From assembly GCA_015179045.1 (NCBI GenBank), contig WHUZ01000046.1, positions 310,001 through 374,000 of the forward strand: a stretch of DNA of 64,000 nt, given 5' to 3'. The position numbers and the translations under genes are program-made. Position 1 is the first letter of the stretch; each line of letters starts with the position of its first letter. Shown here piece after piece: positions 45,131 through 57,646 of the stretch. The notes beneath the pieces are model-generated. The model was not told the DNA's origin. It was given only the letters and a program-made list of their open reading frames with translations, and ran no database searches. Source of the DNA: Kalaharituber pfeilii (taxonomy: Eukaryota; Ascomycota; Pezizomycetes; Pezizales; Pezizaceae).

Positions 45131-46160
45131 TGAGCGAGTATGTATCCTGGCTCGTTTTTGGTCTTTAATCCTTGTAAATTCATCAGCGGCGTGTCTCAGT
45201 GATGAGTACCCCAGTTACCAACTGGCCTGGGCCTCTCATAGTCATAGTACACCGGGCAATTCATGACTAGCCTGGATAACTGGCTGGCCCCGAACATATG
45301 CATAACTACAAAGAGTAGCATCAATCCTAGAGGATAGATATCTGTAGATCTGTTTCAGAAGGTGAATATATACGACGAGTTAAGCATCGATGCCTCGATA
45401 CATACATTACGTACCATGAGTTGCATGATTATGGCAAGTACTATTCTCAATAAACCTATACTCAAGGTATCGATCAGAATTTTTTATTTTTATGTAAAAT
45501 AGGAAGAACAGCACCTACGCCTCACTTTTTGGATGGACTTTCAAGGGGTAATCAATATTCGGACTGTCCAAAACTTTCACAATCCTAAATGCCGTTTGAA
45601 AGAAATGATATTCAACTCAATTAGCCTGTATTCTCATTCAAAACGAACCTTCCCATTAAAGTAGGTACTTGGGGCTTGGCGCGCAAACTTACCCTTCCAT
45701 GGCGCCGGAAATTAATGTACTCGTACTCGTACTGAGGTGAGTTAAGAGATGACAGGGCCTTATCTGTTCTGGCTTATTTTGAATTTCTTCTAGTTTGCTT
45801 TGTTTTGTTGTTTCTTATTACCTCCTTTGTATTTATTCTTATCATAGCCCGCAGGGAGTAATGATATTTTTTTTAAAAAAAAAACATGTCCGCCCTTTGA
45901 AGTTTCAAACCAATTACTTCCACCAAATGAACTCCGATTCCAAAAATTAAATTATAGATTTATTTCTCCTTATAGCGCAGTAATCGAAGCTAGAAAACCA
46001 AATGAATATATGTTTTCTAGCTTCGTTTGAGAACAGGACTGAGAAAGCAGAAAGGTACGAAGCTTTAGGATTTTTCGAACTTATGTTGGTGAAACTCCGA
46101 TTGCGAAGGCGAGAACTCTCTATTCAGCTAGAAAGCGGTATTACCAAACTAGCCAAGGAG
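45131..46160. other. No gene; eroded LINE-A tail at 45840-45885
   Basis: TCATAGCCCGCAGGGAGTAA then TGATATTTTTTTTAAAA is a shortened LINE-A terminus. Otherwise AT-rich and featureless. Confidence 0.45.
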
Positions 46161-46177
46161 AGAAATGAGCGGCTGTA

Positions 46178-46235
46178 TTTTTTTTTTTTTTTTTTTATAT
46201 CAGTACTCGCATGCCGCCCTAAGGGCTATGGCGAG
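46178..46235 (-). mobile_element. LINE-A micro-insertion with target duplication
   Basis: A 58-bp insert with full hairpin (GCCGCCCTAAGGGCTATGGC on this strand). Perfect 12-bp duplications TGAGCGGCTGTA lie at 46166-46177 and 46236-46247. Confidence 0.94.
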
Positions 46236-46529
46236 TGAGCGGCTGTAGCTGATGGGTGTTTGTACTCGCGTAATGTCCACCACTCACTTTCTTTCTGTGT
46301 TCCCTGCTGCATCATGCGTCACTCACTGTTCTATGTAGTGCAAGGGTGGCTCCTGCCGTTTTTGTGGCTTTCAGGTGTTGGGCTTATGCACTTTACTCGC
46401 AGAGCCCGCGGTAGCCCAGGTGACTGACTGATGGTTAGCGTCATGACAACACATCATTGCTGCTCGCCATGCCATTAGGTTATAAGCGAGTGCTGATATA
46501 TATAAAATTGTTGCCGAACATCGCAGATA

Positions 46530-47286
46530 CAGTGCCTAGCAGAAAGTGTTCAGGACTACACAGAATGAGGAACAGCAAGACGTACATCTGAGCGGACCCT
46601 CCTTGCACCACTTTTCAATGCTGTTCCAAAAATCATTAAAAGTCAATAAAGTAGCTAAAAAGATACAAAACAGTAATAGATCGCATGAATAGATATCAGA
46701 GAGCCTAAATCCTTACTCAGAATTTAAAATGGACTACCTTGGATGAGTGGTTATATTTTTGCAAGGGGGTCTCTCTGTGAAAAGGAGTACAGAGGAATAG
46801 GCTCAGAGATGTGTGTATTCGATTCTAATAATCAATCAAGAACGGGGCTTCCAGAGCCCATATATATACAAAAACTCTATAACACGAAGTTGCATACAAA
46901 ACCAGTGAACAGAACAGCTAAGTATTTGGACTGCCTAATATGGAATACTCAGTCCGGAGTGTTTGGGCCATCGCGGATGTTCGGAGTGCTTAGGCCATTG
47001 CGGATGTTCGGATGTTTTACACACTCGGACTGTTTCGCTCGGACTGTTTCGCGTGTGTTCGGCTCATGGTTTCTAACACTCTCGGATGCATGTCTCGCAA
47101 ATCCCAGGTCACGATATGGATTCCACTCTGCGTGTGCTGCAATTGCTGCACTTGCGCTTTGTACCAGGGCCATGGATCGTAAGAATCTAACCCTCGAAGT
47201 TGACGTTTGTGCCTTTATATGCACGTGCAGGAAAACTATGGTCGCTAGGGAGAGCTGAAAGCTGAAGCTTATGCTAACTGGTACTG
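46530..47286. mobile_element. Tc1/mariner-type element, right end uncertain
   Basis: Begins TA-CAGTGCCTAGCAGAAAGTG (46528-), a classic Tc1-like end. Internal blocks shared with 15920-16242: AAAGTCAATAAAGTAGCTAA near 46637 and TGCATGTCTCGCAAATCCCA near 47088. A possible right end is TTATGCTAACTGGTACTG near 47268-47286. Tandem GGATGTTCGGA and TCGGACTGTTTCGC units occupy 46970-47060. No transposase. Confidence 0.55.
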
Positions 47287-47289
47287 TTG

Positions 47290-50200
47290 CACATGGGATA
47301 GGGTGTATATTGACTGCATCTACTGACCACCCCACCTACGATTACGGTGAGTCTGTAACAACTATTATGGCCATTAGGGTGTTTTCATACTAGCTAATTC
47401 TGTAGCTATGTACTATTGTTAATATAGATACCTATCAGGTCTACCAATCCTGTCATTCTGCTAGAGGCTGTCGCACTTATGAGAGCATTTTTCCTAGCAA
47501 TGTATACTGTCAGTCCTGCAATATACTATAGTATTCTTGAGAATGTCTTCCTAGTAGCCAACACTCCCAATTATGTTACAGACCATTGTAATCATAAGAG
47601 TAGTCTTATAGCTACTAATCCTATCATTTTTAGTATATGCAGTTGCTTGTTGCAAGTAATAGGAGAGCATATTGGCAGTTTTTGGCACTTCCGGCACTTT
47701 CGGCCATTTTGGCAACTGCTTTGAAGCTACCGAAATCTAGAGCAGCCTTATTCTATCACCATTTAAGTTAGCTATCTTCTTCTATAGTCACTTGAGAGTG
47801 CAAGAGCTATAGTCATGTAGCACTTGACTCATCTCACACTGCTCCACCACCAACTATTGCTCGCTTCATATTGCCTACCTCACACAACCCATAAGAACAA
47901 CAAACAACAATCAATGTCTGCTACTCTCTCCTACGTGCCCGTGAAATCATTGCAGCTATGCAAGCCCATATTTAAAAAAGCCTGAGAAGGGTGAAAGTTA
48001 TGGGCTAAATTGTTGAGAACCGCAGTCGGGCTTAAACGTCACTTGCCACTTCATTTAGATAGTTTTAGATAGTACCGGTATTGGAGCATTTCGCAGCTAC
48101 AGGGGCAGGTTACACTGTATTGCATTGACATGCTAAAGCATGAATGGCAAGCTGCATCATCTCCTATTTATGAAGCTTCTGCTTCCGCCAGAAATATAGG
48201 AAATGTTGCATGTACCACATTCTCAATTATTCTCCAATAAGCTCTTCCTTGTCATCATTTTCTATGTACATTTTATCTTCTTAAACAGTCAATACCACTA
48301 TCGCTGATTCATCCTTGTTGGAATCTTGACAAGTCCGCATGGGGCCCTCATCAACAGTGGACTATGATGCTTGATACCACCAAGAGTTCATTATCTGCAC
48401 CACTGATGACAACTGGTGGGACTGCTGGACTGGGCAGGGCGAGACAAGGGACAGGATTTTTCCTTCATTCCTCCTGTTATTTCCATCGTTTAATTAATCC
48501 TCCTTCATTCCTCTTCTTATTTCCTTCTTTCGTTTAATCCTCGATCATCATGTATCTAAACAGACCTCGCCATAGCCTACCAGGCGGCACGCGAGTCAAT
48601 TTAGCAACCAGACGTAGTTGCATGTTGTGGGAGAAACGGCTCTAAGGACAATACTCCGTAGTTGCCGTAATATCTGAGTTGCGATGACCAGAAATGAAAA
48701 TGTCTTGGTAACGCTACTTGTGCAGCAACAACTTGGCGGCTGACATAGCTATCAAGGCTAATAATTTAAGATTACAACATTCTTTTCATATGACCATTAG
48801 ATCAAGATATAGTGATGGCTCTGAATGATAATATGAGTTCATTATTCTGGAAGTAGATGATTATTACCAGTTACTAGTAGCATCAGGCACTATGATCTCC
48901 AGTCACTATTAGAGCTAGTTATTATTATTACTAGTGATAATTATCGACCAGTAACTATTAACTACTGGAATAGTTATTGCTAGATATGACAGTGGTAGGG
49001 GCATCATATACTCCCATAATAGTAGTTTTCAGTTACAATTCCTATTAGTTACTGCTTCCTACAGTCACTATTTACTATAGTCACTGTTCACTATAGTTAC
49101 TATTTACTGAGGTTACTGTCCACTGGTTACAAATGTAATACAATTATGATCAACAGGCATTACACTTGATAGCAGATGATGGTTTCATTTAGTATACAGA
49201 AATTAATTACTATATACAGGAAGGAAACTCAGATAGCATATGGAAAGCAGAATAGGTATTATGAGATTCAGATAGCATTTGCACCTGGTGTGAGTTCTGA
49301 ATTGGGTTTTCTGAACAAATCCGAGTTGAGCTGGTTTGTCACGCCGTAAAATGTAGTCGACTCAGCTGCCGAGTGAGCCGGTACGAGTTATATGCATGGT
49401 ATGACTGAGTTGATACGTAATATAGAAATACCACTCGGCAGCTGAGCTGGTATGAGCTGAGTATGTACATATGCTACAAAAGTCAACACTGACTCAGCTT
49501 ACACCGAATGTGAATACTAGATTCAGATTAGAAAGAGAAAATAACTAATGCAAAAGAATATTAGAAAAGGGTAGAGAAATTTAAACAAAGAGAGCACTAT
49601 CAGTATTATAAACTTCACTTGTAATATCACTTGAGTAAAATAGACTACTTGCTATAAATGCTTGAAATGTAGCATGTAGCTTATGAATTTTGTGATTATT
49701 ATAACTCTTGCAGGTTGTAGTTTTGCAGGCGGACTCTGGCTTCTTAATACCCTATAGTATCATATCGAGTGTAAGTTTAACTACATCTTGAGGAGTCCAA
49801 AGTAAGGATACTTTAATCTGAATGGTGTAAAGTTCACTTGATTGTGTCCTGGAGAAAGGGAGTTGGAGGAAAGAAGATCGTATTTCAGCAAGAGCGGGAT
49901 TAATGCAAGAGGACATAGGAATATTAGGTTAAAAGAATATAAGTCGGGATGGTGCCTCGCTGATGATACTTGAGTTGATGGTTTTAATTAATCTTGTTCA
50001 CCGAATAGAGATAGTTGTATAAGGAATCTCGAAGAGAAGTTGAAAGTGGGCTGGGAGGAGTAAAAAAAGGGTATGAGTATGTGGATTCAAGTTTGTGGGT
50101 AGCAGTCCAAGAGTTTAGGGCTCCGGGTACGGTGACTGGTGCTAGTAGTAATGCCTCGGTAGCAGCCCTAAAGTTTAAGGCAGCAGGTGGATAAACTCTC

Positions 50201-52090
50201 TCCCTCGTTAGTCAAGTATCCATTGAATAGGTGGTTAAGTGGTAATGCCTCAGTAATGATAGAAACTGATACTGTCATGCAATAACAACATTGAATTGCT
50301 CAACATGCTCTATATCTCATGCGGGCGCTCAATATGCTCAATATACGCTATATCCCATGCAGGCTCTCAATATGCTTAACATGCCCTACATATATCCATG
50401 TATGTGGGCGATCAATCTGCTCAAAAGATGTATATTAAGTCAAGTATATGTTAGTAAGATGACATACTTGATCACACTCCCGGTCCAGGCAGCTGCGCAG
50501 CAAAGGTGGTATACTCCTACTCTGTATTAATGCTTTACTCCACAACGATACTTGTAATTTGCATCTCTACAATTTTTAGTCTTAGTTTCTGAGCTTTCCA
50601 TGATAATATTGCCTTTATGATGTCAGCATTATTGTGCATCGCTCTGCATTTGATATAGTGATGGTTCAGTCAAGCGATGATATTGTCATTGTTCTACCTC
50701 AATTAGGGTCAATAGCTATAGTAATAATGGTTTAGAATAAAAAATGTAAGCTATGCAATCGCCAACTTGTTATCATAGCCATATACTGCCATGTGACACC
50801 CGTTGTATTGCAGCGGATCTCTGACAATTACATTGTGGCTTCTAAGATATTTTGGTAACAGCATCTCGTAACGCAACAGCTCTTGTCATAACTTATGTCT
50901 CTGATGACTACCTCACCAATACTCACTAGCTGTGAGTGCAGATTTCTATCATGCAACGAGTTCTCGTCACTCTTTTGAACAGTAGCACGTACAATATGAG
51001 AGTTAAGTGGCATCAGCTGCCAGGTGCAAAATGCATCATGCCCACTATTATTTGAACTTTAAATGCTGGCGAAACACATACATAAGACTAATTGCACTAA
51101 ACTATTTTGAAACAGTTCTACAACCATTTGTACGGCTGACAAATTTTTGGTACAGTAGTAACCTCTGCTGCATCCCTCACATACCTGACATAAATGTACA
51201 ATTTTGGGTCACTTGGTAGTAGAAAGATATTTATTTATATATTATTCAAGCAGGGAGGGAAAGGAAAGGGCTTTTGAACTTCAAAGTTCCGATAACATGC
51301 GTAGATAAGCTTAGAGATAGCAGTCTCATAGCTGGGCTTGGCAGCTGTGGCAAGTGGACAGTAACTGATTGTAGGAAGGAAACCAGCCAGTGGTACGGAG
51401 TTAGTAGTCTGGTTGCAGTGGAGGAAGCTGAAATGCAATTGACCTCTGTCAGGTACTGGCACTTTGCAGAGGTCCATTCCCTACCCTATTGAGTAATACC
51501 ACCAATACTTGGCAATCCTTGCCATCTTTAGGCCAGATGTAGCGGAGGAGTCTAGAAACCTCTGTCTGTAAATATAGCATTCTAGAAGTTTACTCAATGC
51601 AAGAGAAATGCCTGGAGCAATTCCAGTAATTATCCTAGAAATTTTGTATCCATAGAAGTATACTTATAATTACAAATCTTCATTCTTCCATATAGAAATC
51701 TAAAGAGGAAGCAACTAAATTAATGACGTTCTAGTATATGCTACCTTTGTATATGCTAATACAGCGATTTCCCTACAGTTAGTACTTTGCCAGTAGCAAC
51801 AATTTGTGGGTGGTAGCAACTTGCGGAGTGACTTGACAGTAACTGGCTGATTAATCGTATTACGAGTAGTAGTAGTACGTTAGTCTTTTACCCAAAGCTA
51901 GTGCCGCTTAGTGGTGCATCGAGTGGACAAGTTCATGAATAAACCAGTTTATACAGGGATTAATATATCTATTCGCGACTAGTGTAGTTGGTTCGCGAGC
52001 CCGCAAATGTTCCCCTAGACTACTCACCACCACCACCCTTCTGCGTGCTCTCTTAGAGAGACAGGCGCTTGGCAGACTACCGCGCAGCCG
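47290..52090. other. AT-rich 4.8 kb with no recognised gene
   Basis: Many stop codons on both strands. Contents: a LINE-A terminus without poly(A) (about 48565-48598), a TTACTATAGTCACTG-type low-complexity patch (49050-49130), a perfect 15-bp inverted pair CTCAGCTGCCGAGTG (49361-49375) and CACTCGGCAGCTGAG (49432-49446), and three imperfect ~35-bp CTCAATATGCT repeats (50297-50400). Confidence 0.5.
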
Positions 52091-52098
52091 GAATGCCC

Positions 52099-52134
52099 CA
52101 CAAGGCACACAAGGCACACAAGGCACACAAGGCA
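52099..52134. repeat. 9-bp microsatellite, four units
   Basis: CACAAGGCA repeated four times without error, then CACAC. Confidence 0.9.
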
Positions 52135-52538
52135 CACACCCCGCAATTCCGCCCTCCAACTCCCCAACCTGTTACAGCACGTTGCCATCCTCCTGGTTTG
52201 CAACATCCACCCCACATGTAGCGCCTCTCTGCAGTGCCTTGCGGAGAAGTCACTCATGTTCGCACAGCTCAGCTGAAACCCCTACTCCATGCATCTGCTT
52301 TCCACGCATTCTGCTGCGCCCTGTTCCAACTGGGTCCTGTTTCGCTGCCTTCTCCTCCACATGGGCTAAATGTCAATGAGAGCGCTGTGCAACTGCACAT
52401 CGCAGTACCCTCCTATGCGGAATGCGTACCTGATGCATCATGATGTGTTGGCCGATCGAGAAATCGATTACATGACCGTGGCAGTGCCGACGATTTCCTC
52501 ACAAGAGATGTCTCTATATCAACGTGAACTCTGGTGGT

Positions 52539-52585
52539 GCTTTTTTTTTTTTTCTTTTATAAATATCATTGCTCGCGTGCCACCC
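52539..52585 (-). mobile_element. 47-bp LINE-A micro-insertion upstream of the NLR
   Basis: T-rich run plus only ATATCATTGCTCGCGTGCC of the LINE-A end. Perfect 11-bp duplications ACTCTGGTGGT lie at 52528-52538 and 52586-52596. It ends 82 bp before the NLR start codon, probably within its promoter or 5' UTR. Confidence 0.92.
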
Positions 52586-52667
52586 ACTCTGGTGGTAAAA
52601 ACCTCCGGAGCATTCTGCTAAAGTCTTTTTCTGCATTTCCCCCTCCATTAATTTACCTACCGCTTCG

Positions 52668-55600
52668 ATGGGCCCCTTCACACTCGCAACCGGTATTACA
52701 GGATTTCTCGCAATTGCACTCGATGTCGGCAAGATCTTATCGGATTATATCAGCCAGTATAGTTCGGTGCCAACGGATGCCCAGACTCTGCTAGAAGAGA
52801 TCACAGCTCTGAGCGACGTTCTGAAGCAGCTGGTCAAGTTTCTGGAAGAGAAGGATGTCAAACAAGACTTCCATGAGACCTCAGTTCTATGCCGGGTCAT
52901 TGACCTCTGCAAGGATAAAATTACGAGCTTGCGCTCCATTCTGGTGAAGTTGAAAAAGTCCGGTGGTTTTCCAGACCGCCTCAGATGGCCTTTCCGCAAG
53001 CAAGAGTGCATGGATCTGGCCTTAACTTTGCATCACTGTGCTCAGACACTCCAGTTTTCACTTACAATTGCGAATTGGTATTATAGTTTCATTGCAATTT
53101 AAATTTGAGTGTTTCCCACTGACACACAATTCAAATAGTGAACTGCTTTCGAAAACGTCAAAAGAGGTGATTGCGAAACTCTCCGACCAACGACAATGGA
53201 TGGACAACCTTACATTATCGCTCAGCAACGTGCCAGGGTATACAGCAGAAATAAGGGCGACCCTGTTGAGCCTGCTGTTCAAAATTGACAACATGGCAAC
53301 ACATGTGCAGGAAATCAAGGACACAGTTCAGAGTTTACATCAAAATATGGACGGTACGGCTCCACTGCCTCATCTCCTTGTGCCACCTAAGATACATCTC
53401 TGCTAACCCTGGCATTCAGCTGAGAATATGGAGAAGTTGCTCACTTGGTTATCACCACTCGAACCGCACAAAAGACATCAAGCAGTCCAAGCAAGCCGGG
53501 TCAAGGACACAGGAAACTGGCTCTTGCAGAGTGAGCAATTTCGGTTATGGATAGAGGATAAAACGAACCAACATCAGTCAAGCCAAGTTCTAGGCTGCTT
53601 TGGCGAGCCAGGGGCTGGCAAAACGGTGATTGCGTACGTATGCCATAAAACCTCCTAATCGTGCACTCAAGTATTCAGGCTAAAACTGGCCCTACCAAGC
53701 TCACTTGTCATCGACCACATCTTTACGACCTTTTCTAGCAGATCGCCATTAATTGGAATTATCTTTCTGTATTGCGACTATCGAGACAAGAAGGAACAAA
53801 CTCTGGTGCACATTCTTGGCAGCTTCGTAAAGCAGCTCGCATTACAATATACACACGCAGGAATCCAGCTGCCTGAGGTTGTCCGAAGCACTTACAAAGC
53901 TGCTCAAAAATCTCAGATAAGGCTGGATCGTGGGACCAGCATCAACCTGATGAAAAGTTTTCTACAAGAGCTTTGCAGTACCTTCATCTTGATTGATGCA
54001 TCCGATGAGTTGCAAGTCACAACAAGAACCGACTTTCTCCAGGTGATCGATGATATCACACACTTGAAAACAAACCTGCGCATTTTCTTCACTGCCAGAC
54101 CACATGTTCAAGAGGAGGTCAACCGCCATCTACGTATTGCAATGAAAACATTAACAATTGTAGCACACGAAGAGGATATTCGGGCATACCTAGTACACAA
54201 AATTCAGTCTGACAATAAAGATGCTATGAATGACCAGTTGAGCAGAGAAATACTGGAGATAATACCAAAGAAAGCAGCGGGAATGTAGGATCCCCTTCAT
54301 AATTATGTATGACGCAATGGATAACATTTCTTGCATAGGTTCTTACTAGCAGCACTACATATCGACATGATCCTAGATGAACTCACGATAACCAAGAGGC
54401 GGTCTGCTCTTTCCAACTTGCCACCAGGTCTTCATGCAGCCTATGACGGAACCATAGAGAGGATGCGGGAATCGCCACGTCGATTTGAACTAGGCATGAA
54501 AGTGCTTATGTGGATATACTTAGCTGAAAGGGCGTTGGAAGTGATAGAACTTCAACATGCACTGTCAGTTGAAGATGGAGCCGAGGCATTAGACCCTGAC
54601 AACTTTCCATCTGAAAGCATCTTACTACACTGCTGCTGTGGGTTGGTGACGGTGGACAACCAGACATCAACTGTTCGTCTTGTGCATTATACTCTCCAAG
54701 AGTATTTCAACTTGTACGAGGAAAAATACTTTCCACGTGGCCATAATTTGATTGCACAAACATGTCTGACATATCTGAGTTTTCCTGCCCTCGCCGCCAA
54801 GCAACTAGAAGATTGGAAGCAGTGGGATCTCGTAGAACTTTTTTACAAGATTCGGTACATGATACGAGAGCTAAAGATGGAGTATGCCTTGTTTTATTAT
54901 GCAGCATTTCAATGGGGCAACCACGCACGAAGGCAATGTGATAACGCCACTTGTGATCTTGTTATTACCCTGCTTCAGCGAGAGACACCTTCTCTGGGCA
55001 TTCAAGCGCTCCAGTGTGCTGAGTGCTCGGGGTGGAACAAATGTTGCCGCCTGGGTAGCCTTCATGTTGCTGCCTTTTTCGGCATTGAGGGCGTCATCGG
55101 CAAATTGCTTCAGGATTCGGATCCCAACGAGGGATCCGGTTGTGGGGGCACAGCATTAGCTTTTGCGGCCGAGAATGGCCATGAGACCATTGTTCGGATT
55201 CTGCTCCAGCACGCGGGTGTTGATGTAAATGCCAGATGGAATGTCGAGTGTGGAACGCCACTTTATCGGGCAATTAGCAATAGTCATGCGGCAATAGTCA
55301 AGCTGCTTCTTGAGCAAGAGGACATTGATGTCAATATCGGATGCGAATTGGGCGATGCGCCGACGAGGCCACTTCATGTTGCAGTCAGCAACGGCGATGA
55401 GTCCGTAATACGCTTACTACTGGACCGACGTGACATTGAAGTGAATGGTGAGGATAACGAAGGTTACACACCTTTGCTACTTGCTAGTATGAACGATAAT
55501 GTGGTCGCAATGCGTTTGCTTCTTGAGCGACCGGACATTGAGTTCTCCATATCCGACTTATTAGAATGCTATAGCCCGAAAAGCTTTCAAGTACTACTAG

Positions 55601-57018
55601 ACGAAGATATGGATATTAACTTTCGCAATTCGTACGGCGGAATACTACTCCACCTTGCAGTTTTTTGCGATGACGAGGACATAGTCCCCTTCCTGCTCGA
55701 CCGAAGAGATGTAGATAACAATCTGACCGACAGGGAGGGCATAACACCACTCCACAATGCTGTTCTCTGCTCCCACGAGGGCATAGTCCGCTTACTACTC
55801 GACCGTACTGATATAGATATCAATCTGGCCGATCAGGACGGCAAAACACCACTCCACTATGCTCTTGAATGGGATAACGACAGCATAGTCCGCTTACTAC
55901 TCGACCGTACTGATATAGATATCAATCTGGCCGATCAGGATGGCAAAACACCACTCCACTATGCTCTTGAATGGGATAACGACAGCATAGTCCGCTTACT
56001 ACTCGACCGTACTGATATAGATATCAATCTGGCCGATAAGGACGGCAAAACACCACTCCACTATGCAGCTAACCGTAGTAATAACGAGAGTATAGTCCGC
56101 TTACTACTCGACCGCAGTGATGAAAATATCAATCTGGCCGATAAGGACGGCAAAACACCACTCCACTATGCAGCTAACTGTAGTAATAACGAGAGCATAG
56201 TCCGCTTACTACTCGACCACAGTGATGAAGATATCAATCTGGCCGATAAGGACGGCAAAACACCGCTCCACTATGCAGCTAACCGTAGTAATCACGAGAG
56301 CATAGTCCGCTTACTACTCGACCGCAGTGATGAAGATATCAATCTGGCCGATAAGGACGGCAAAACACCACTCCACTATGCAGCTAAGTGTAGAAATAAC
56401 GAAAGCACAGTCCGCTTACTACTCGACTGCAGCAATATAGATATCAATTTGGCCGATAAGGACGGCAAAACACCACTCTACTGTGCAGTTGAACAGGATA
56501 ACAAGGATATTGTCCGCTTACTACTCAACTGCAGTAATAAAAATGTCAATCTGGCCGATAAGGATGGCAAAACACCACTCCACTATGCAGCTGGACGGAG
56601 TAATAATGAGAGCACAGTCCGCTTACTACTCGGCCATAGTGATATAGATATCAATCTGGCCGATCAGGACGGCAAAACACCACTCCACTATGCAGCTGGA
56701 CGGAGAAATAATGAGAGCACAGTCCGCTTACTACTCGGCCATAGTGATATAGATATCAATCTGGCCGATAAGGACGGCAAAACACCACTCTACTGCGCAG
56801 TTTACAAAGGTCATACGGATACTGTCCGCTTACTACTCGACCGAAGTGATATAGATATCAATCTGGCCGATAAAAGGGGTACAACACCACTGTCATTAGC
56901 AGTTCAAAAAGGGCACCATACCATAGCTCGATTAATCCGTGATCGAACCGGGCAATCCAGTGTGCAGCTGCCATATTCTCCTGGCCGGAAACGAAAGCTG
57001 AGCAAGGTCACAACTTAG
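52668..57018 (+). CDS. NLR/STAND protein: helical N-domain, NACHT, ankyrin repeats (1367 residues)
   Basis: Exons 52668-53077, 53139-53353, 53420-53633, 53700-54284 and 54339-57018 join in phase (4104 nt) with introns of 54-66 bp. Residues 1-~200 (start MGPFTLATGITGFLAIALDV) are helical and match the fungal STAND N-terminal type (Helo-like/PigL_N) in general look. After a GNWLL-type linker comes the NACHT NTPase: Walker A GEPGAGKT at about 270-277, Walker B FILIDASDE at about 375-383, and FFTARPHV. A helical module follows (LLAALHIDMI; VRLVHYTLQEYFN). Residues ~710-1346 are ankyrin repeats, about 18 in all. Seven are divergent, then eleven near-identical LADxDGKTPLHYA units. Fungal NLRs of this kind act in non-self recognition and regulated cell death; the ligand is unknown. 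All key ATPase residues are present, so the gene looks intact. The start is the first in-frame ATG of the N-domain. Confidence 0.93.
55809..56900 (+). repeat. Recently amplified ankyrin-coding tandem array
   Basis: Units of 102 or 105 bp share long identical DNA blocks, including synonymous positions (GATATCAATCTGGCCGATAA, GACGGCAAAACACCACTCCA, GTCCGCTTACTACTCGACC). Two neighbouring units with ALEWDND are practically identical. The 34/35-codon alternation reflects an extra Asn in NRSNNES-type units. Confidence 0.93.
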
Positions 57019-57260
57019 GTGCTAGTTTCTCGGAATTCTTTCTCTTGTTCAGATATAGCCAGGATGTTGTTGAGGGTTACGTATATCGACATTCTAAGTT
57101 CAATCTTTCTACGACTGTCACCAGTAAATGTTTCTAGTTGTACTTGTTCCAATTTCATTTCTCCATTTGATTTTCTATTCATATAGTTTCGCTCTTTAGC
57201 TTCATAGGAATAGCTACCCTTGCGCACGAACCTCACCCAATTCGCGAGCGGACGATAGTT
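57019..57260. other. 3' flank of the NLR gene
   Basis: No further coding; likely 3' UTR and terminator region. Confidence 0.5.
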
Positions 57261-57271
57261 CCCACACGTGA

Positions 57272-57530
57272 TTTTTTTTTTTTTTTTTTTTTAAAAATCA
57301 CATAACCCCGCTTACAGCGCCAACCCATGGCAGGGTCCCTGGGCAAGCCCTCGAAGCCCGGAGACAGGCTTAACAAACAAAGAACTTTCTATCTACTTCT
57401 ACACCCTGAATCCGGAAACCTCCGGACGGTCCAAAAACCTGATTCCAGAAACTTCCGGACGGTCCTTCCGGTTTCTGCCTCAGGGAGGCCCCACTATATA
57501 TCCCCCCTCTCCCCCTCCCCTCTTCCCCTT
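57272..57530 (-). mobile_element. LINE-B insertion with target duplication
   Basis: A 259-bp 3' end: T run, AATCACATAACCCCGCTTAC, CCATGGCAGGGTCC, then a 3' UTR. Perfect 11-bp duplications CCCACACGTGA lie at 57261-57271 and 57531-57541. Confidence 0.92.
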
Positions 57531-57540
57531 CCCACACGTG

Positions 57541-57543
<3 letters not shown>

Positions 57544-57580
<37 letters not shown>

Positions 57581-57640
57581 CATTACTCGTATGCCGCCCT
57601 ACGGGCTATGACGAGGTTTAGTTACATGGGAATATAAGCA
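57544..57640 (-). mobile_element. LINE-A 3' end next to the LINE-B insertion
   Basis: Long T run, ATATCATTACTCGTATGCC hairpin, short 3' UTR. It begins 3 bp after the duplicate of the LINE-B insertion. Its own duplication is not clear. Confidence 0.8.
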
Positions 57641-57646
57641 AGTAAT

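Noticed and set aside
46743..47258. 171-codon plus-strand frame as a gene
   Set aside because: It lies inside the Tc1-like element, crosses tandem TCGGA repeats and overlaps a similar minus frame; no transposase motif.
52099..52134. CACAAGGCA array as a possible CRISPR or regulatory array
   Set aside because: Units are 9 bp with no spacers; it is a simple microsatellite in a eukaryotic genome.
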